DNA of 62,087 bases from assembly GCA_905215035.1 (NCBI GenBank), contig CAJMOJ010000005.1, forward strand, positions 1 to 62,087, in the 5' to 3' direction. The notes beneath the pieces were generated by a model. It saw only the letters and a program-made list of their open reading frames with translations, did no database searches and had not been told where the DNA came from. The stretch comes from an uncultured bacterium. Its GTDB lineage: Bacteria > Actinomycetota > Coriobacteriia > Coriobacteriales > Eggerthellaceae. Made by a program: the position numbers and the translations under genes. The number at the start of each line of letters is the position of its first letter. Within the stretch, counting starts at the first letter, position 1. This document shows positions 1-9,763 of the stretch, piece after piece.

Positions 1-1619
1 ATTTTTGCCATATCAAGAACTTCGTTGATAAGCCCCAAAAGATGACGACTTGCAAGCGTGATCTTGCCAAGACAATCCTTTACGCGCTCCGTATCGTCAA
101 TATGCATTGACGCAATAGCAGTCAAACCCATAATCGAGTTCATGGGCGTACGAATATCATGACTCATACTGTTCAGGAAATCGCTTTTAGCGCGCGACGC
201 TTGATCAGCAGCTCGATATGCCTCTTCGAGCGCTTCTCTAATTGTCTGTTCGCGCTGTTTGATTTCGGTAACATCTTGAGCAGCAAAAAGCACTGCAGTA
301 GGACGACCTTCGTCATCTCTATCAAGACACAAGACTGACGATTGAATCCACTCTTGCCCATCATCATCGTTACGAACGCGATACTCTGCTTGCACAAAAG
401 GAGCACCGGTCATCAATTCCAGTTCGAGTCTCTCTTTTGAATAGATCTCATCAATCGCAGCAATACTTGCTTCATCACAAGCGCGCTCGGTCCAGTATGC
501 CTTCAAATCGCTAAAAGTACCTTCAGGAGACAGCCCCTTACTTACACTCTTGTTTTTGACATACGTATAGGAATTCTCGACAAGATCAACAACAACAAAG
601 CGTTTAAAGAGATTGAGCGAAGCGTCAACAATGCGATCTGATTGATGCTTTTCAAGCAGCAACTGTTGGCGCTGACGACGTGAACTTACAATAAGAGAAA
701 TAATAAAAATCAAGAACGCTATGACAATACCCGCCATCAGCAAAACGCCTGCCTGGGTGGCATTGCTTACCATATGATCAGTGATTGACGAAGGGAATGT
801 ACGCAGAATTACCCAATCAAAAGAGGGTAATTTCATAAGATAAGCACTACCTGAACCCGACGAAGAATCATACGTAAAGCTTACCGAACGACCCTCTTCA
901 AATGCCTGTTTAAGCTGTCCTTTAGTAATGTTGTTAGAGGAGTCTTCTGCATACAGTTCAAAGATATCTTCTACGCGTGTAGAGAATACGCTTGAGCGAG
1001 CTAAAATGTTGCCTTGCTGGTCACATAAATAGGTAGTAGTCTGCTCACCAAAGAAGTACGTTGTCATAACGTCAGTAAGGGTGTCTTCAGTATAAGAACC
1101 AACTAATACACCTATCTGCGTATCACCATAATAGAGTGGGTAGTAAAAGGCGATTGCATTATCGTTTTCTTCGCCATCTCCATCAGGGAATACTGAACCG
1201 AATACAGAACAGACCCCCGATTTTCCTTGCATACCTTCATGAAAATATGTCTGCTCGCTTGCATTCCCTGTGCGCCCAAAACCGTCGTAACACACACCAT
1301 CTGGTGCAACAAAGAGCAGATAATCAAAAAGAGTTCTATTGGTTAAATCGTTTAAATCATCAGGATTAAAGTGAGGTTCGGTAAGCGAATCTTGATAGAC
1401 TGTCGCAACCGTAGCAATATTGGTCGATGCGTTAGTAAGCAGGTCATCAACACGACGGACAGTTTGCTGAGTTGATCCCGCTAAATAGTCAGCGTTTTGG
1501 TCTTCAATACGATGCTGATTTGCTTGAAAAAACAAGAAGAAAGCAACAACGATTACGCAGAGCGCCACAATCGCCATAATGATACGATTGCGTGTTATTT
1601 GAGTAGACGAATCAGTCAT
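1..1619 (-). CDS. Membrane sensor histidine kinase, 3' end cut by window edge
   Basis: The reading frame opens at the ATG at 1617-1619 and stays open to the window edge, so about 539 residues are visible and the C-terminus is missing. Residues about 13-31 form a first membrane segment. An extracytoplasmic region of some 260 residues resembling a Cache sensor domain follows, then a second membrane segment near residues 290-312. A PAS-like region comes next and then the HisKA dimerisation box with F-L-N-S-M-S-H-D-I-R-T-P-M; the phospho-accepting histidine is about residue 487. The ATPase domain, and any receiver domain, lie outside the window. The gene is last in a minus-strand series after a REC/HD-GYP/GGDEF protein and an Hpt protein, with gaps of about 60 bases, which suggests one phosphorelay operon. 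The ligand cannot be told from sequence. Confidence 0.9.
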   Translation of the reverse strand, partial: MTDSSTQITRNRIIMAIVALCVIVVAFFLFFQANQHRIEDQNADYLAGSTQQTVRRVDDLLTNASTNIATVATVYQDSLTEPHFNPDDLNDLTNRTLFDYLLFVAPDGVCYDGFGRTGNASEQTYFHEGMQGKSGVCSVFGSVFPDGDGEENDNAIAFYYPLYYGDTQIGVLVGSYTEDTLTDVMTTYFFGEQTTTYLCDQQGNILARSSVFSTRVEDIFELYAEDSSNNITKGQLKQAFEEGRSVSFTYDSSSGSGSAYLMKLPSFDWVILRTFPSSITDHMVSNATQAGVLLMAGIVIAFLIFIISLIVSSRRQRQQLLLEKHQSDRIVDASLNLFKRFVVVDLVENSYTYVKNKSVSKGLSPEGTFSDLKAYWTERACDEASIAAIDEIYSKERLELELMTGAPFVQAEYRVRNDDDGQEWIQSSVLCLDRDDEGRPTAVLFAAQDVTEIKQREQTIREALEEAYRAADQASRAKSDFLNSMSHDIRTPMNSIMGLTAIASMHIDDTERVKDCLGKITLASRHLLGLINEVLDMAK

Positions 1620-1684
1620 AGGTACCCTTACTCATCCTGCCGGTAGACCATACTACGCATGTGCAGGTAAATGCTACTGTAGTT

Positions 1685-2062
1685 TTAGCTTGTTTGCAAA
1701 ACGGCGATAGCGTCAACCGCCGTCTGATACGCGCTGCTTACCTGCGCGACCAAGCCATCGACGCTCTCCAATGGACCCGCAGGATTACCATTTTCATCAG
1801 GACGCAAAACATCGGCCAGTTGCGAGGAATAGGTAAACAATGGCGTTAATCCAAGGTCTCGACTAATTCCTTTCATAGTATGCGCTGCACGAAATGCTTC
1901 TTTAAGATCCCCTGCCTCTAAGCTATTCAGCAACTGTGTATAACTCGTATCCTGCAAAAAAATACCAAGAAATTTCTGAATACGCTCATCAGTTAAAAGA
2001 CGGCTCCGCACTCCTTCAAGATCACCGCCAATAACGGCATAGCATGTTTCTATCGCTGTCAT
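1685..2062 (-). CDS. Hpt domain histidine phosphotransfer protein
   Basis: This 125-residue protein is a stand-alone Hpt domain, which carries a phosphoryl group between receiver domains in a multistep phosphorelay. The signature A-A-H-T-M-K-G is clear and places the phosphorylated histidine at residue 61. The length matches a single four-helix Hpt bundle. The ATG at 2060-2062 is preceded by AAAGGAGC at good spacing. It lies between a sensor kinase and a response regulator on the same strand, so it probably relays between a hybrid kinase and the receiver of the upstream HD-GYP/GGDEF protein. That wiring is inference. Confidence 0.9.
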   Translation of the reverse strand: MTAIETCYAVIGGDLEGVRSRLLTDERIQKFLGIFLQDTSYTQLLNSLEAGDLKEAFRAAHTMKGISRDLGLTPLFTYSSQLADVLRPDENGNPAGPLESVDGLVAQVSSAYQTAVDAIAVLQTS

Positions 2063-2121
2063 TTACATGCTCCTTTTCTCATACCTAATTTCGCTTGCCT
2101 CTAGTCCAATTGCAACCGTCT

Positions 2122-4248
2122 TTATGAATCGGTCTCTTGCTGAGCCGATTCAATCACCGACAGAACCGAATGAGTTTCATCGGCTGCCTCATCATCGTCA
2201 AGTACTGACGTGCTAAAGATATAACCGCCTCGCCCTGCTTTTTTCATGTCATATAATGCTTCATCTGCACGTCTAAAAAGGGTGGTGTAACTGCATTCAT
2301 GACCTAACGCACAAGCTATGCCCATACTTACTGAAATAGGAAATCCCTCATATTCTGCAGGAATCGACGAAAAGATGCGCTCCACTAATGGCTCTGGTTC
2401 AACAGTTACTTCCATACCAATAACAAACTCATCGCCACCTACACGGGCCACAATGTCATCACCACGCACGCACCGCGTTAATACTTCAGCAAGGAATTGC
2501 AATACTTGATCACCAAAAAGATGGCCCTTAGTATCATTGGCGTTTTTGAAGTGATCCATATCCATAACAATCAAAACAAATCGACCATCAGGATGGGCTT
2601 TCATGCGATCTGAGAAAATCTGCCGTGCATATGAATGATTCATGAGCCCTGTTAGGGAGTCATGTGTTGCTTTATAGGTAAGATCATTGAGCTGCTCATG
2701 TCGTTCATGGACATCAACCATCTTACCGAGTGAGCCCTGATAAACAGGATGTTCATCTCCTACCCAAATAGCTTGCGCTGTAAGGTGAAACCAACGATAC
2801 CCCCCATCAACTTCCACCTCAAAGTCAGTGTGGACAACGGGGTTTTCTGGCGTAGTATTGCGCAATGCTTGGCCAAGAGCTTTAATTCGATCAGCACCAA
2901 ACATCGCAGCCAATACTTCATTGTTGTAAGGATCCCGAACAGTTTCAGGAAGATCAAGTTTACGAATACCCCAATCCGAAATAAGTACCACGTCAGTATC
3001 TTGGGTATATTCGTATTGAATCTCATTCGACATCGAAGCAAAGAAATGGTATTTCATGCGCTCATAGTCAAGCAGCGAAAGCGTTCTATTTGAAACCGCA
3101 TTAGAGCCAGGAAGAAGTGTTTCTGCGATTACTTTTTGAATATCACGTTCGCTACGCGTATTTAAGGACGTGACTTTGAGCTGTTCTTGAATCTCATCCT
3201 CAATATCAATAAGACATTCCAGTAAGAATGGATTAAAAGCCCCACACTCACCTTCCAAGATCATCTTCATAGCAGTTTCGTGTGAAAAAGCCTTTTTATA
3301 TACACGCTCAGAAGTGAGCGCATCGTAGACATCTGCAAGCGAGACAACTTGTGCTGAAATTGGAATTTCTTCACCCACTAAACCATCAGGATACCCTCGT
3401 CCATCATAGCGTTCGTGGTGCCAACGAGTAATTTCATACGCAACGCGCACAAGCGGCTCCTCCTGTTGAACAGGAAGGTCAGTAAGCATTTCAGAACCAA
3501 CCGCAGCATGCGTTTTCATAATCTCGAATTCTTCATCAGTGAGCTTGCCTGGTTTATTTAATACGTGGTCAGGAATTGATATCTTTCCGATATCATGCAA
3601 ACTAGAAGCCATCGAAATGAGTGAAACATCATTAGCATTTAAACGATAGCGATCCGTCTTTTTAACTACCTGATTAAGAAGAAGCTCGGTCATAGTGGAG
3701 ACATGCAAAACATGCAAGCAACTCTCACCGTTTCTAAACTCAACAATGTGGCTCAGAATAGAGACCATAAGCGAATTGTCTTTTTCACGCTCATAAACTT
3801 CATCGGCAACCATACCCATAAGCGTCTTTTGCTTCGTAAACAGCATAAGCGTATTAGTTACACGACGACGTACAATATTGGCGTCAAAAGGACGCGAAAT
3901 AAAATCAGTCACACCAAGATCATAAGCACGTTCAATATATGAAGAAGCACTCTCGGAAGAAACCATGATGACGGGGATTTCATCAATCCACTTGTTTTTA
4001 TTCATGACGGCGAGTACTTCAAAGCCATCCATTTCAGGCATAACAATATCTAAGAGCATTAACGAAATAGCCGTGCCCTGATTTTGTATAGCCGCAATAG
4101 CCTCAATACCGTTTTCTGCCTCAATAATCTCGTAGTCGTCGCCAATCATATCAGCAAGCAACGCACGATTCATCATTGAATCATCAACGATCAAGATGGT
4201 TTGTTTATGAGAAATTGATGGAGTTGTACTGTCAAGGACATCAGACAT
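2122..4248 (-). CDS. Response regulator with REC, HD-GYP, PAS and GGDEF domains
   Basis: This 708-residue protein appears able to both make and break cyclic di-GMP. A receiver domain comes first, with phospho-acceptor D67 in L-L-D-I-V-M-P. An HD-GYP phosphodiesterase domain follows, with HDIGK and the canonical GRGYPDGL. A PAS-like region is next, and a GGDEF domain with intact GGDEF is last. An RGDD motif ends five residues before GGDEF, which is the usual place of the inhibitory RxxD I-site. The order HD-GYP before GGDEF is less common than the reverse. I chose the ATG at 4246-4248 because GAGGGG lies seven bases upstream; a GTG 93 bases further upstream has no usable ribosome site. The gene heads the signalling operon with the Hpt protein and the sensor kinase. 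Confidence 0.9.
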   Translation of the reverse strand: MSDVLDSTTPSISHKQTILIVDDSMMNRALLADMIGDDYEIIEAENGIEAIAAIQNQGTAISLMLLDIVMPEMDGFEVLAVMNKNKWIDEIPVIMVSSESASSYIERAYDLGVTDFISRPFDANIVRRRVTNTLMLFTKQKTLMGMVADEVYEREKDNSLMVSILSHIVEFRNGESCLHVLHVSTMTELLLNQVVKKTDRYRLNANDVSLISMASSLHDIGKISIPDHVLNKPGKLTDEEFEIMKTHAAVGSEMLTDLPVQQEEPLVRVAYEITRWHHERYDGRGYPDGLVGEEIPISAQVVSLADVYDALTSERVYKKAFSHETAMKMILEGECGAFNPFLLECLIDIEDEIQEQLKVTSLNTRSERDIQKVIAETLLPGSNAVSNRTLSLLDYERMKYHFFASMSNEIQYEYTQDTDVVLISDWGIRKLDLPETVRDPYNNEVLAAMFGADRIKALGQALRNTTPENPVVHTDFEVEVDGGYRWFHLTAQAIWVGDEHPVYQGSLGKMVDVHERHEQLNDLTYKATHDSLTGLMNHSYARQIFSDRMKAHPDGRFVLIVMDMDHFKNANDTKGHLFGDQVLQFLAEVLTRCVRGDDIVARVGGDEFVIGMEVTVEPEPLVERIFSSIPAEYEGFPISVSMGIACALGHECSYTTLFRRADEALYDMKKAGRGGYIFSTSVLDDDEAADETHSVLSVIESAQQETDS

Positions 4249-4414
4249 GACACGACCCCTCACCAACGAAGCCCGAATAGTAAATGCATCATAAGAATTA
4301 GAGTTTAGCGCCAAAAGTAACGATTTGGCTACCTTTAACACCTCTTTTATTTAAAAAAGCATGGTTAAACCAAAACATGTTACTCAAAATGCGCCTTTTT
4401 CTTACTTATTTTCC

Positions 4415-5608
4415 CTATGCACGCATAGATACGCCGAGTTCACGCTCGACAAGATCAAATGCAGCATCAATAGCTTTATCCATGTCGTAATACTTATATC
4501 CACCCAAACGACCCGCAAAAACAACGGTTCCCTCTGATTGTGCGCGTTGTTCATACTGCTCGTACAGCGCCGTATTACGTTCATCATTAATGGGATAATA
4601 TGGTTCATCACCTGGCTGCCAATTTGCGGGATACTCACGCGTGATCACCGTAAAAGGAATAGTGTTCCCCTTGGCATCTTTACCAAACTCAAAATGTTTA
4701 TGCTCAATGATGCGTGTATAGGGAATTGCGCGTTCTGTGTAATTCACAACTGCATTGCCCTGATGATTCTCCTCTTCCAAAAGTTCCGTTTCAAAACGCA
4801 AGGAGCGATATTCAAGGGTACCCAAATCAAAGCCATAGTACTCATCAATGGGGCCGCAATAAATAATGCGATCCGCACTATGAGGATACTGTACAATAAA
4901 GTCGCGATATTCCGTATTGAGCAAAATCTCAGTATTGCCAAACATACGCTCTACCATGGCCGTATAGCCACCCATAGGAATCCCTTGATAGCGATCATTG
5001 AAATAGTTGTTGTCGTAAATAAAGCGAACTGGCAGGCGCTTAATAATCGAAGCAGGAAGGTCCTTGCAATCACGACCCCATTGTTTTTCCGTGTACCCCT
5101 TTACCAGTTTTTCGTAGACATCGCGTCCAACCAGTGACAACGCTTGCTCTTCCAAATTAGCAGGTGCATCAATGCCTTCACGGGCAATTTGCTCATCAAT
5201 AATCTGACGAGCCTCTTCAGGAGTTTGAATACCCCACATCTTTGAAAAGGTGTTCATATTGAACGGCATGTTATAGAGCTCATCACGATACACCGCAACC
5301 GGAGCATTGATATAGTTATTGAATTCCGCAAACTGATTGACGTAATCCCACACTGGCTTCAGAGAAGTATGGAAAATATGAGCACCGTATACATGAACAT
5401 TAATGTCATGATCTTTGCGCGTATAAATATTGCCCGCAATATGGTCACGTCGATCAATAACCAGCACCCGCTTCCCTACTTTTGCAGCTTCATGAGCAAA
5501 GACAGCGGCGGTAATGCCCGCACCCACAACAAGATAGTCGTACGTATCATAGCGCGGAGTCTCTTGAAAAGAAGAAGGCGATATTTGGGTAGATGGCGAG
5601 GTAGTCAT
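4415..5608 (-). CDS. glf: UDP-galactopyranose mutase
   Basis: This flavoenzyme interconverts UDP-galactopyranose and UDP-galactofuranose, the donor for galactofuranose in surface glycans. The 397-residue protein starts with a Rossmann FAD motif (V-V-G-A-G-I-T near residue 28). It has the family signatures N-V-H-V-Y-G-A-H-I-F-H-T and Y-T-E-K-Q-W-G and ends with the typical A-G-R-L-G-G-Y-K-Y-Y-D-M-D block. The length is normal for bacterial Glf. It lies apart from other sugar genes; a polysaccharide flippase occurs at 36975-38834. Its start lies upstream of the citrate synthase terminator, so it is probably transcribed separately. Confidence 0.93.
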   Translation of the reverse strand: MTTSPSTQISPSSFQETPRYDTYDYLVVGAGITAAVFAHEAAKVGKRVLVIDRRDHIAGNIYTRKDHDINVHVYGAHIFHTSLKPVWDYVNQFAEFNNYINAPVAVYRDELYNMPFNMNTFSKMWGIQTPEEARQIIDEQIAREGIDAPANLEEQALSLVGRDVYEKLVKGYTEKQWGRDCKDLPASIIKRLPVRFIYDNNYFNDRYQGIPMGGYTAMVERMFGNTEILLNTEYRDFIVQYPHSADRIIYCGPIDEYYGFDLGTLEYRSLRFETELLEEENHQGNAVVNYTERAIPYTRIIEHKHFEFGKDAKGNTIPFTVITREYPANWQPGDEPYYPINDERNTALYEQYEQRAQSEGTVVFAGRLGGYKYYDMDKAIDAAFDLVERELGVSMRA

Positions 5609-5644
5609 ACGGAAAGGAGCTCCTTACTTCCTTTTACTAACAAA

Positions 5645-5675
5645 AATAGGCAAGAACACAAGATCCTTGCCTATT
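5645..5675 (-). terminator. Rho-independent terminator of citrate synthase gene
   Basis: The perfect 10-base arms AATAGGCAAG and CTTGCCTATT enclose an 11-base loop. Read on the minus strand, the hairpin is followed by TTTTTGTT. It lies just after the citrate synthase stop codon... read in that gene's direction it would be upstream, so it is best assigned to transcripts arriving from 5692-7047 only if they are read leftward; position 5645-5675 is indeed downstream on the minus strand. Confidence 0.85.
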
Positions 5676-5691
5676 CATCTGCAGCGCGCCT

Positions 5692-7047
5692 TTAGCGCTC
5701 AGCAATAGCAGTATATTCTTTTCTCTTAACGGATGTCTTATAGGCCGGACGAATAATGCGCTTACCACTCACGAGTTCTTCAAAGCGATGGGCCGCCCAC
5801 CCTGCCATACGTGAACATGCAAACAAAGGCGTGAGCAGATCTACAGGAATACCCATCATGGAATATACGAATCCCGAATACATATCAACGTTAGCACACA
5901 TATCCTTGTTAGTGCCTTTTTCACGCAAGATAACTTCAGGACTCAAACGCTCAATTGATTTCAATAAATTAAGTTCTGCTTCAAATTCAGTACCTGCAGC
6001 AAGTTTAGTTGCAAACTCCTTGCAGACAATAGCGCGAGGATCAGACTTAGTGTATACCGCATGACCCATACCATAAATAAGGCCCGTGTGGTCAAACGCC
6101 TGCTTGTTGACAATTTTTGCGATGTAGTCCGCAACCTCGTCATCATTTTCCCAGTTTTTGACGTTCTCTTTGATCTCGGCCTGCATTGCTAAAACCTGGT
6201 GGTTAGCACCACCATGCTTTGCACCCTTTAGCGAACCAATAGCACCAGCATAGGCTGAATAAGGATCCGTATCAGAAGACGATAAAACACGGCACGTGAA
6301 TGTTGAGTTATTGCCGCCACCATGCTCAGCATGAAGACACATCATAATATCGAGCATACGTGCCTCTTCAGGCGTAAACTGGCGATCAGGACGCAGCATA
6401 GAAAGGATGGTTTCTGCGGTAGATTGCCCTGGCACAAAACGATGCATAATCATTGACTCATTGTAATAGGCAGCTCGTTTTGCATAATATGCCAAAACCA
6501 TAATGCGTGGCAGACGAGAAATAAGACTTACTGCAGTTGAAATCTCATGATCATACGAACGATCTTCAGCAAGCGGATCGTCTGCATAGAGCATCAATAC
6601 TGAACGAGCGAGCGTATTCATTAAATCAGGAGAAGTCGTTGACATGATTTTTGTTGCCGTAAAGCCATCAGGAAGCTCACGCTGTGCATCGAGCGCAGCA
6701 ACAAACAAATCAAGCTGCTTTTGCGTAGGTAACTCCCCCATCAAAAGAAGATAAGCAACCTCTTCATATCCAAAACGCTTTGTAGTGTCTCCGCCACCAA
6801 GTAAGTCGTAGATAGAGTATCCTCTGAAGGTTAGCTCTCCTTCATCCGGAACCTTCTCTCCCTCATTCATCAAATAGCCATGTACATTAGAAATATTAGT
6901 AATGCCAGCAATAACACCTGACCCGTCATTATTGCGAAGTCCACGCTTTACGGGATATTTCTCATATAAAGCAGAGTCAACAGAGTTGACGTTTACAAAA
7001 TTATCGTAGAGATTTAAACGCTCTTGAGATTGTACTGTGTCAGCCAT
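5692..7047 (-). CDS. gltA: Citrate synthase
   Basis: The enzyme condenses acetyl-CoA and oxaloacetate to citrate. The 451-residue protein shows the three catalytic positions: a histidine in H-A-E-H-G-G-G, a histidine in G-M-G-H-A-V-Y with the following S-D-P-R-A, and an aspartate in N-V-D-M-Y-S-G. The chosen ATG at 7045-7047 (M-A-D-T-V) has AAAGGA six bases upstream; two ATG codons just upstream overlap that ribosome site and are less likely. A terminator follows directly at 5645-5675. No aconitase or isocitrate dehydrogenase is nearby. A role in glutamate synthesis is the usual one in anaerobes with an incomplete cycle, but that is inference. A 2-methylcitrate activity cannot be excluded. 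Confidence 0.92.
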   Translation of the reverse strand: MADTVQSQERLNLYDNFVNVNSVDSALYEKYPVKRGLRNNDGSGVIAGITNISNVHGYLMNEGEKVPDEGELTFRGYSIYDLLGGGDTTKRFGYEEVAYLLLMGELPTQKQLDLFVAALDAQRELPDGFTATKIMSTTSPDLMNTLARSVLMLYADDPLAEDRSYDHEISTAVSLISRLPRIMVLAYYAKRAAYYNESMIMHRFVPGQSTAETILSMLRPDRQFTPEEARMLDIMMCLHAEHGGGNNSTFTCRVLSSSDTDPYSAYAGAIGSLKGAKHGGANHQVLAMQAEIKENVKNWENDDEVADYIAKIVNKQAFDHTGLIYGMGHAVYTKSDPRAIVCKEFATKLAAGTEFEAELNLLKSIERLSPEVILREKGTNKDMCANVDMYSGFVYSMMGIPVDLLTPLFACSRMAGWAAHRFEELVSGKRIIRPAYKTSVKRKEYTAIAER

Positions 7048-7099
7048 GTTCATCCTTTCATAGATAAACACTTATTGTAGCAAACACAAGCACAAGTAC

Positions 7100-8149
7100 T
7101 TATATCACGTCGCTACGCGGCTTAACATCCCACTGATCATCAACGTAAAACCGACGTTTATTCTTATTGATAGTCATGGTAATGCGGCCTTCGTTAACCA
7201 GATATACCAAATGAGCGAAGGTTTCTCCCAATGAATAAAACTTCTGGTCTAAAGTCCATGCATCCCAATCCTGATGTTTCCATGTTGCACTTCGCGCAAT
7301 ATCGATGATGCTGGCATGCCCATCGGCAACAAGACCATACAGCTCCTCAAGACGCTTCCCATGGAAATCTTTAAGGAAATCAACGCGATCAGCAACGCCC
7401 GTGAAAAGATTGCCATGACCAGGTAGAATCAAATCAACCTCTAAATCACGTACTTTGTCAAGCGAGCATATAAACTCATTAAGAGCATCGTATGAAGTTA
7501 CCCAACTCATAATAGTAGGCGTAATACGCTCTAAAATATGATCTCCTGAGATCAAGAGCTTTTTGTTAGGTTCATACAAGCAAATATGCCAATCATCATG
7601 GCCTGGCGTTGTAATAACCTCAAATCGATAATCGCCATTATGATAAACATCTCCATCAGTGAGATAAAACATATCCGGTTGATTGCGCAAAGGCAACAAT
7701 TCCGCCGAAACACTAAATGCGCGCGCATCACGATTTTGTTGCGATTCATCAATAATATGAGGATCCACTAAATGCCGCAGCAAAGGATTGTACACGGTCG
7801 ACTGCATATCCATGAGGCTATTTACCTCTTGAAACGAATGCATATGAGCATAAATACGCATCCATCGGCGCCAAATACGATCTAAGTTTCCCGTATGATC
7901 AGGATGAGAGTGAGTCAGCACAATCTCAACGGACTCCCAATCACGACCAATACGCGCAAGCGCAGCATCAAGCGCTGCTTCACATGCGGGATGATTAAAT
8001 CCGACATCAATAATAGTTGTCTTATCAGGACCAGCAATGATATACGAATTGAGCGCATGTAGGGGGTTATCCAGTAAAGGCACTTCGACATGATAGAGAT
8101 TGGGCGCAACTTCTTCCATCGCTACCGTAGAATCTAAAATTGCTACCAT
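7100..8149 (-). CDS. Metallo-beta-lactamase-fold hydrolase
   Basis: This 349-residue protein has the metal-binding signature T-H-S-H-P-D-H-T-G-N near residue 80. Further ligands appear in T-P-G-H-D-D-W-H, I-S-G-D-H-I-L and L-P-G-H-G. The C-terminal 90 residues look like the winged-helix extension seen in LACTB2-type or glyoxalase II-like members. The substrate is not evident; thioesters, lactones and nucleic acids are all possible in this superfamily. The start has AAGGAGAGAGG just upstream. It sits 52 bases after the citrate synthase start region on the same strand, so the glycosyltransferase, this gene and citrate synthase may form one operon. Confidence 0.85.
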   Translation of the reverse strand: MVAILDSTVAMEEVAPNLYHVEVPLLDNPLHALNSYIIAGPDKTTIIDVGFNHPACEAALDAALARIGRDWESVEIVLTHSHPDHTGNLDRIWRRWMRIYAHMHSFQEVNSLMDMQSTVYNPLLRHLVDPHIIDESQQNRDARAFSVSAELLPLRNQPDMFYLTDGDVYHNGDYRFEVITTPGHDDWHICLYEPNKKLLISGDHILERITPTIMSWVTSYDALNEFICSLDKVRDLEVDLILPGHGNLFTGVADRVDFLKDFHGKRLEELYGLVADGHASIIDIARSATWKHQDWDAWTLDQKFYSLGETFAHLVYLVNEGRITMTINKNKRRFYVDDQWDVKPRSDVI

Positions 8150-8206
8150 ACCTCTCTCCTTTTACTTTATTCGATTGCTACCGCTTCTACCACCTATACC
8201 AAGCGT

Positions 8207-9586
8207 TTATCGCTCACGTACTGGACGCGATCCAATACAAAAATGCATAAAAGGACGCGGTAGCTTTTCGACCGTACCAATTCTAAAGAGTGTCTCAAGA
8301 GCAACGTGCTTTGCTGCATCGGGACGACGCATGGTCTCTCCATTTTCACGCATTAATTCAACGATGTTGTGATTGCGATCAATTTTCTGCAACTCAAGAA
8401 TCAAATCATACGGAGTTACAACATGCTGGGCAGCACCAGCGCGTGTTACCGTTTCGGTATTAGCACGCTCTTGGCCGTATGAGGTACCCAACAAAAGCAA
8501 CGGAAGATGAGCGCAAATACACTCCGTAACCGTAAGACCGCCTGATTTTGCGATAGCTAGATCAGCTGCCGCCATTAATTCGGGCATGCGATCCACATAA
8601 TTAAGCACCGTCATATTAGAAATGCCATACAATTCTGCTTGCACTTTAAGCTCATCGGCATATTCCTCATCTGAGCCGGTGATAAACGCAAAATGCAAAG
8701 TAGAAAACTCCATTAAACGCGGTACGACCGTTTCCATAGCTTTGCGGAACAAAACATAAGGTTGACGCCACTTTGCGCCCGCCATGACTAAAACAATCAT
8801 TTTGTCTTTGGGTAAGCCATACGACTCTAAAACAGCATCGCGGTCACATTCTTTACCAAAACCCTCTACAACAGGAATACCGGTGACGCAAATCTTGTCC
8901 CGCCCCACGCGACGTTGCAAAATCTCAGTAACCATCCAATCGTCAGCCGCACAAATAAGATCTGCATAACGGCTCGGCCAAAAGCCTTCATAGCCATAAT
9001 CGGTAGGAACGATAGTGACAGGAAACTCTTGCTTAGTAATCATACGTGCCGCCACCGCTGCATTAGCTGCAACAATATGGGTAGCTACAATGGCAAGGGG
9101 ATGGCGTTTTTCAACCAGCTTTGTAAACGGAGCAAACATCAAATAACTCCATGCTGTTCCTCCACCCCACATGAGACGCCCCGTAAAAGTGTAGTGCCAC
9201 GCAAAATCATAGAGAGGACGTGTTGGTCCCACAAAAAGATTTGTCGTTTCTTCTCCATTGAATCTCACATAGCCGTACTCAAGAATGTCAACAAGTTTAA
9301 TCTCGACGTCTTGGGGCATGAGATCACGATATTCATCTCCGTAATCATTATTACGAATATGCTCAAAAGCCGCCGCAATAGCACGCGCCGCACTTCGATG
9401 CCCTGATCCAACCGAAGCGTACGTCACAATAATAAGAGGGCGCTGCACATCATCAGAATCAGGTGCGACAACATCAACGTCATCAATTACTGAGCTAGTT
9501 TCAACCGTCATCTCTTCGCCTGAAAGTGGAACTGCTCTGTTATGTACCAACTCTACCGGCTTTTGTAGTGCCCTTGGAAGCGACAT
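8207..9586 (-). CDS. MGDG synthase-like / processive glycosyltransferase (GT28 type)
   Basis: This 459-residue protein resembles monogalactosyldiacylglycerol synthase and UgtP-type diacylglycerol glucosyltransferases. These transfer sugar from a UDP-sugar to membrane diacylglycerol on the cytoplasmic face. The N-terminal domain carries Y-A-S-V-G-S-G-H-R-S-A-A, the family acceptor-binding loop. The C-terminal half has the nucleotide-sugar site A-K-S-G-G-L-T-V-T-E around residue 355. The ATG at 9584-9586 is chosen because AGGAGA lies seven bases upstream; the reading frame extends 66 bases further without a better site. It probably makes a glycolipid anchor or membrane glycolipid; the exact sugar is unknown. 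Confidence 0.85.
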   Translation of the reverse strand: MSLPRALQKPVELVHNRAVPLSGEEMTVETSSVIDDVDVVAPDSDDVQRPLIIVTYASVGSGHRSAARAIAAAFEHIRNNDYGDEYRDLMPQDVEIKLVDILEYGYVRFNGEETTNLFVGPTRPLYDFAWHYTFTGRLMWGGGTAWSYLMFAPFTKLVEKRHPLAIVATHIVAANAAVAARMITKQEFPVTIVPTDYGYEGFWPSRYADLICAADDWMVTEILQRRVGRDKICVTGIPVVEGFGKECDRDAVLESYGLPKDKMIVLVMAGAKWRQPYVLFRKAMETVVPRLMEFSTLHFAFITGSDEEYADELKVQAELYGISNMTVLNYVDRMPELMAAADLAIAKSGGLTVTECICAHLPLLLLGTSYGQERANTETVTRAGAAQHVVTPYDLILELQKIDRNHNIVELMRENGETMRRPDAAKHVALETLFRIGTVEKLPRPFMHFCIGSRPVRER

Positions 9587-9638
9587 GCGAATCTCTCCTA
9601 AATAAGGTTTGTTATACATCCTAGCACCGCAATAATTC

Positions 9639-9656
9639 CTAATTGATAACAATTAG
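9639..9656. promoter_or_regulatory. Inverted repeat between divergent genes
   Basis: CTAATTG and CAATTAG are perfect 7-base arms around ATAA. The site lies in the 177-base gap between the glycosyltransferase (leftward) and the CmpB-family gene (rightward), where an operator would be expected. No regulator is known for it. Confidence 0.35.
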
Positions 9657-9763
9657 CAAAACTCACGAAACCCCTAGCTTATCCCTGTCATGATGACTTC
9701 GTAATCAAAAAGATTACTGCATTACGCAACCTTATCACCTACTGATTATGGCAGAGGCATGGT

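Noticed and set aside
4538..5137. Open frame of 199 codons on the strand opposite glf
   Set aside because: It overlaps a secure gene entirely, has no ribosome site and encodes no recognisable protein.
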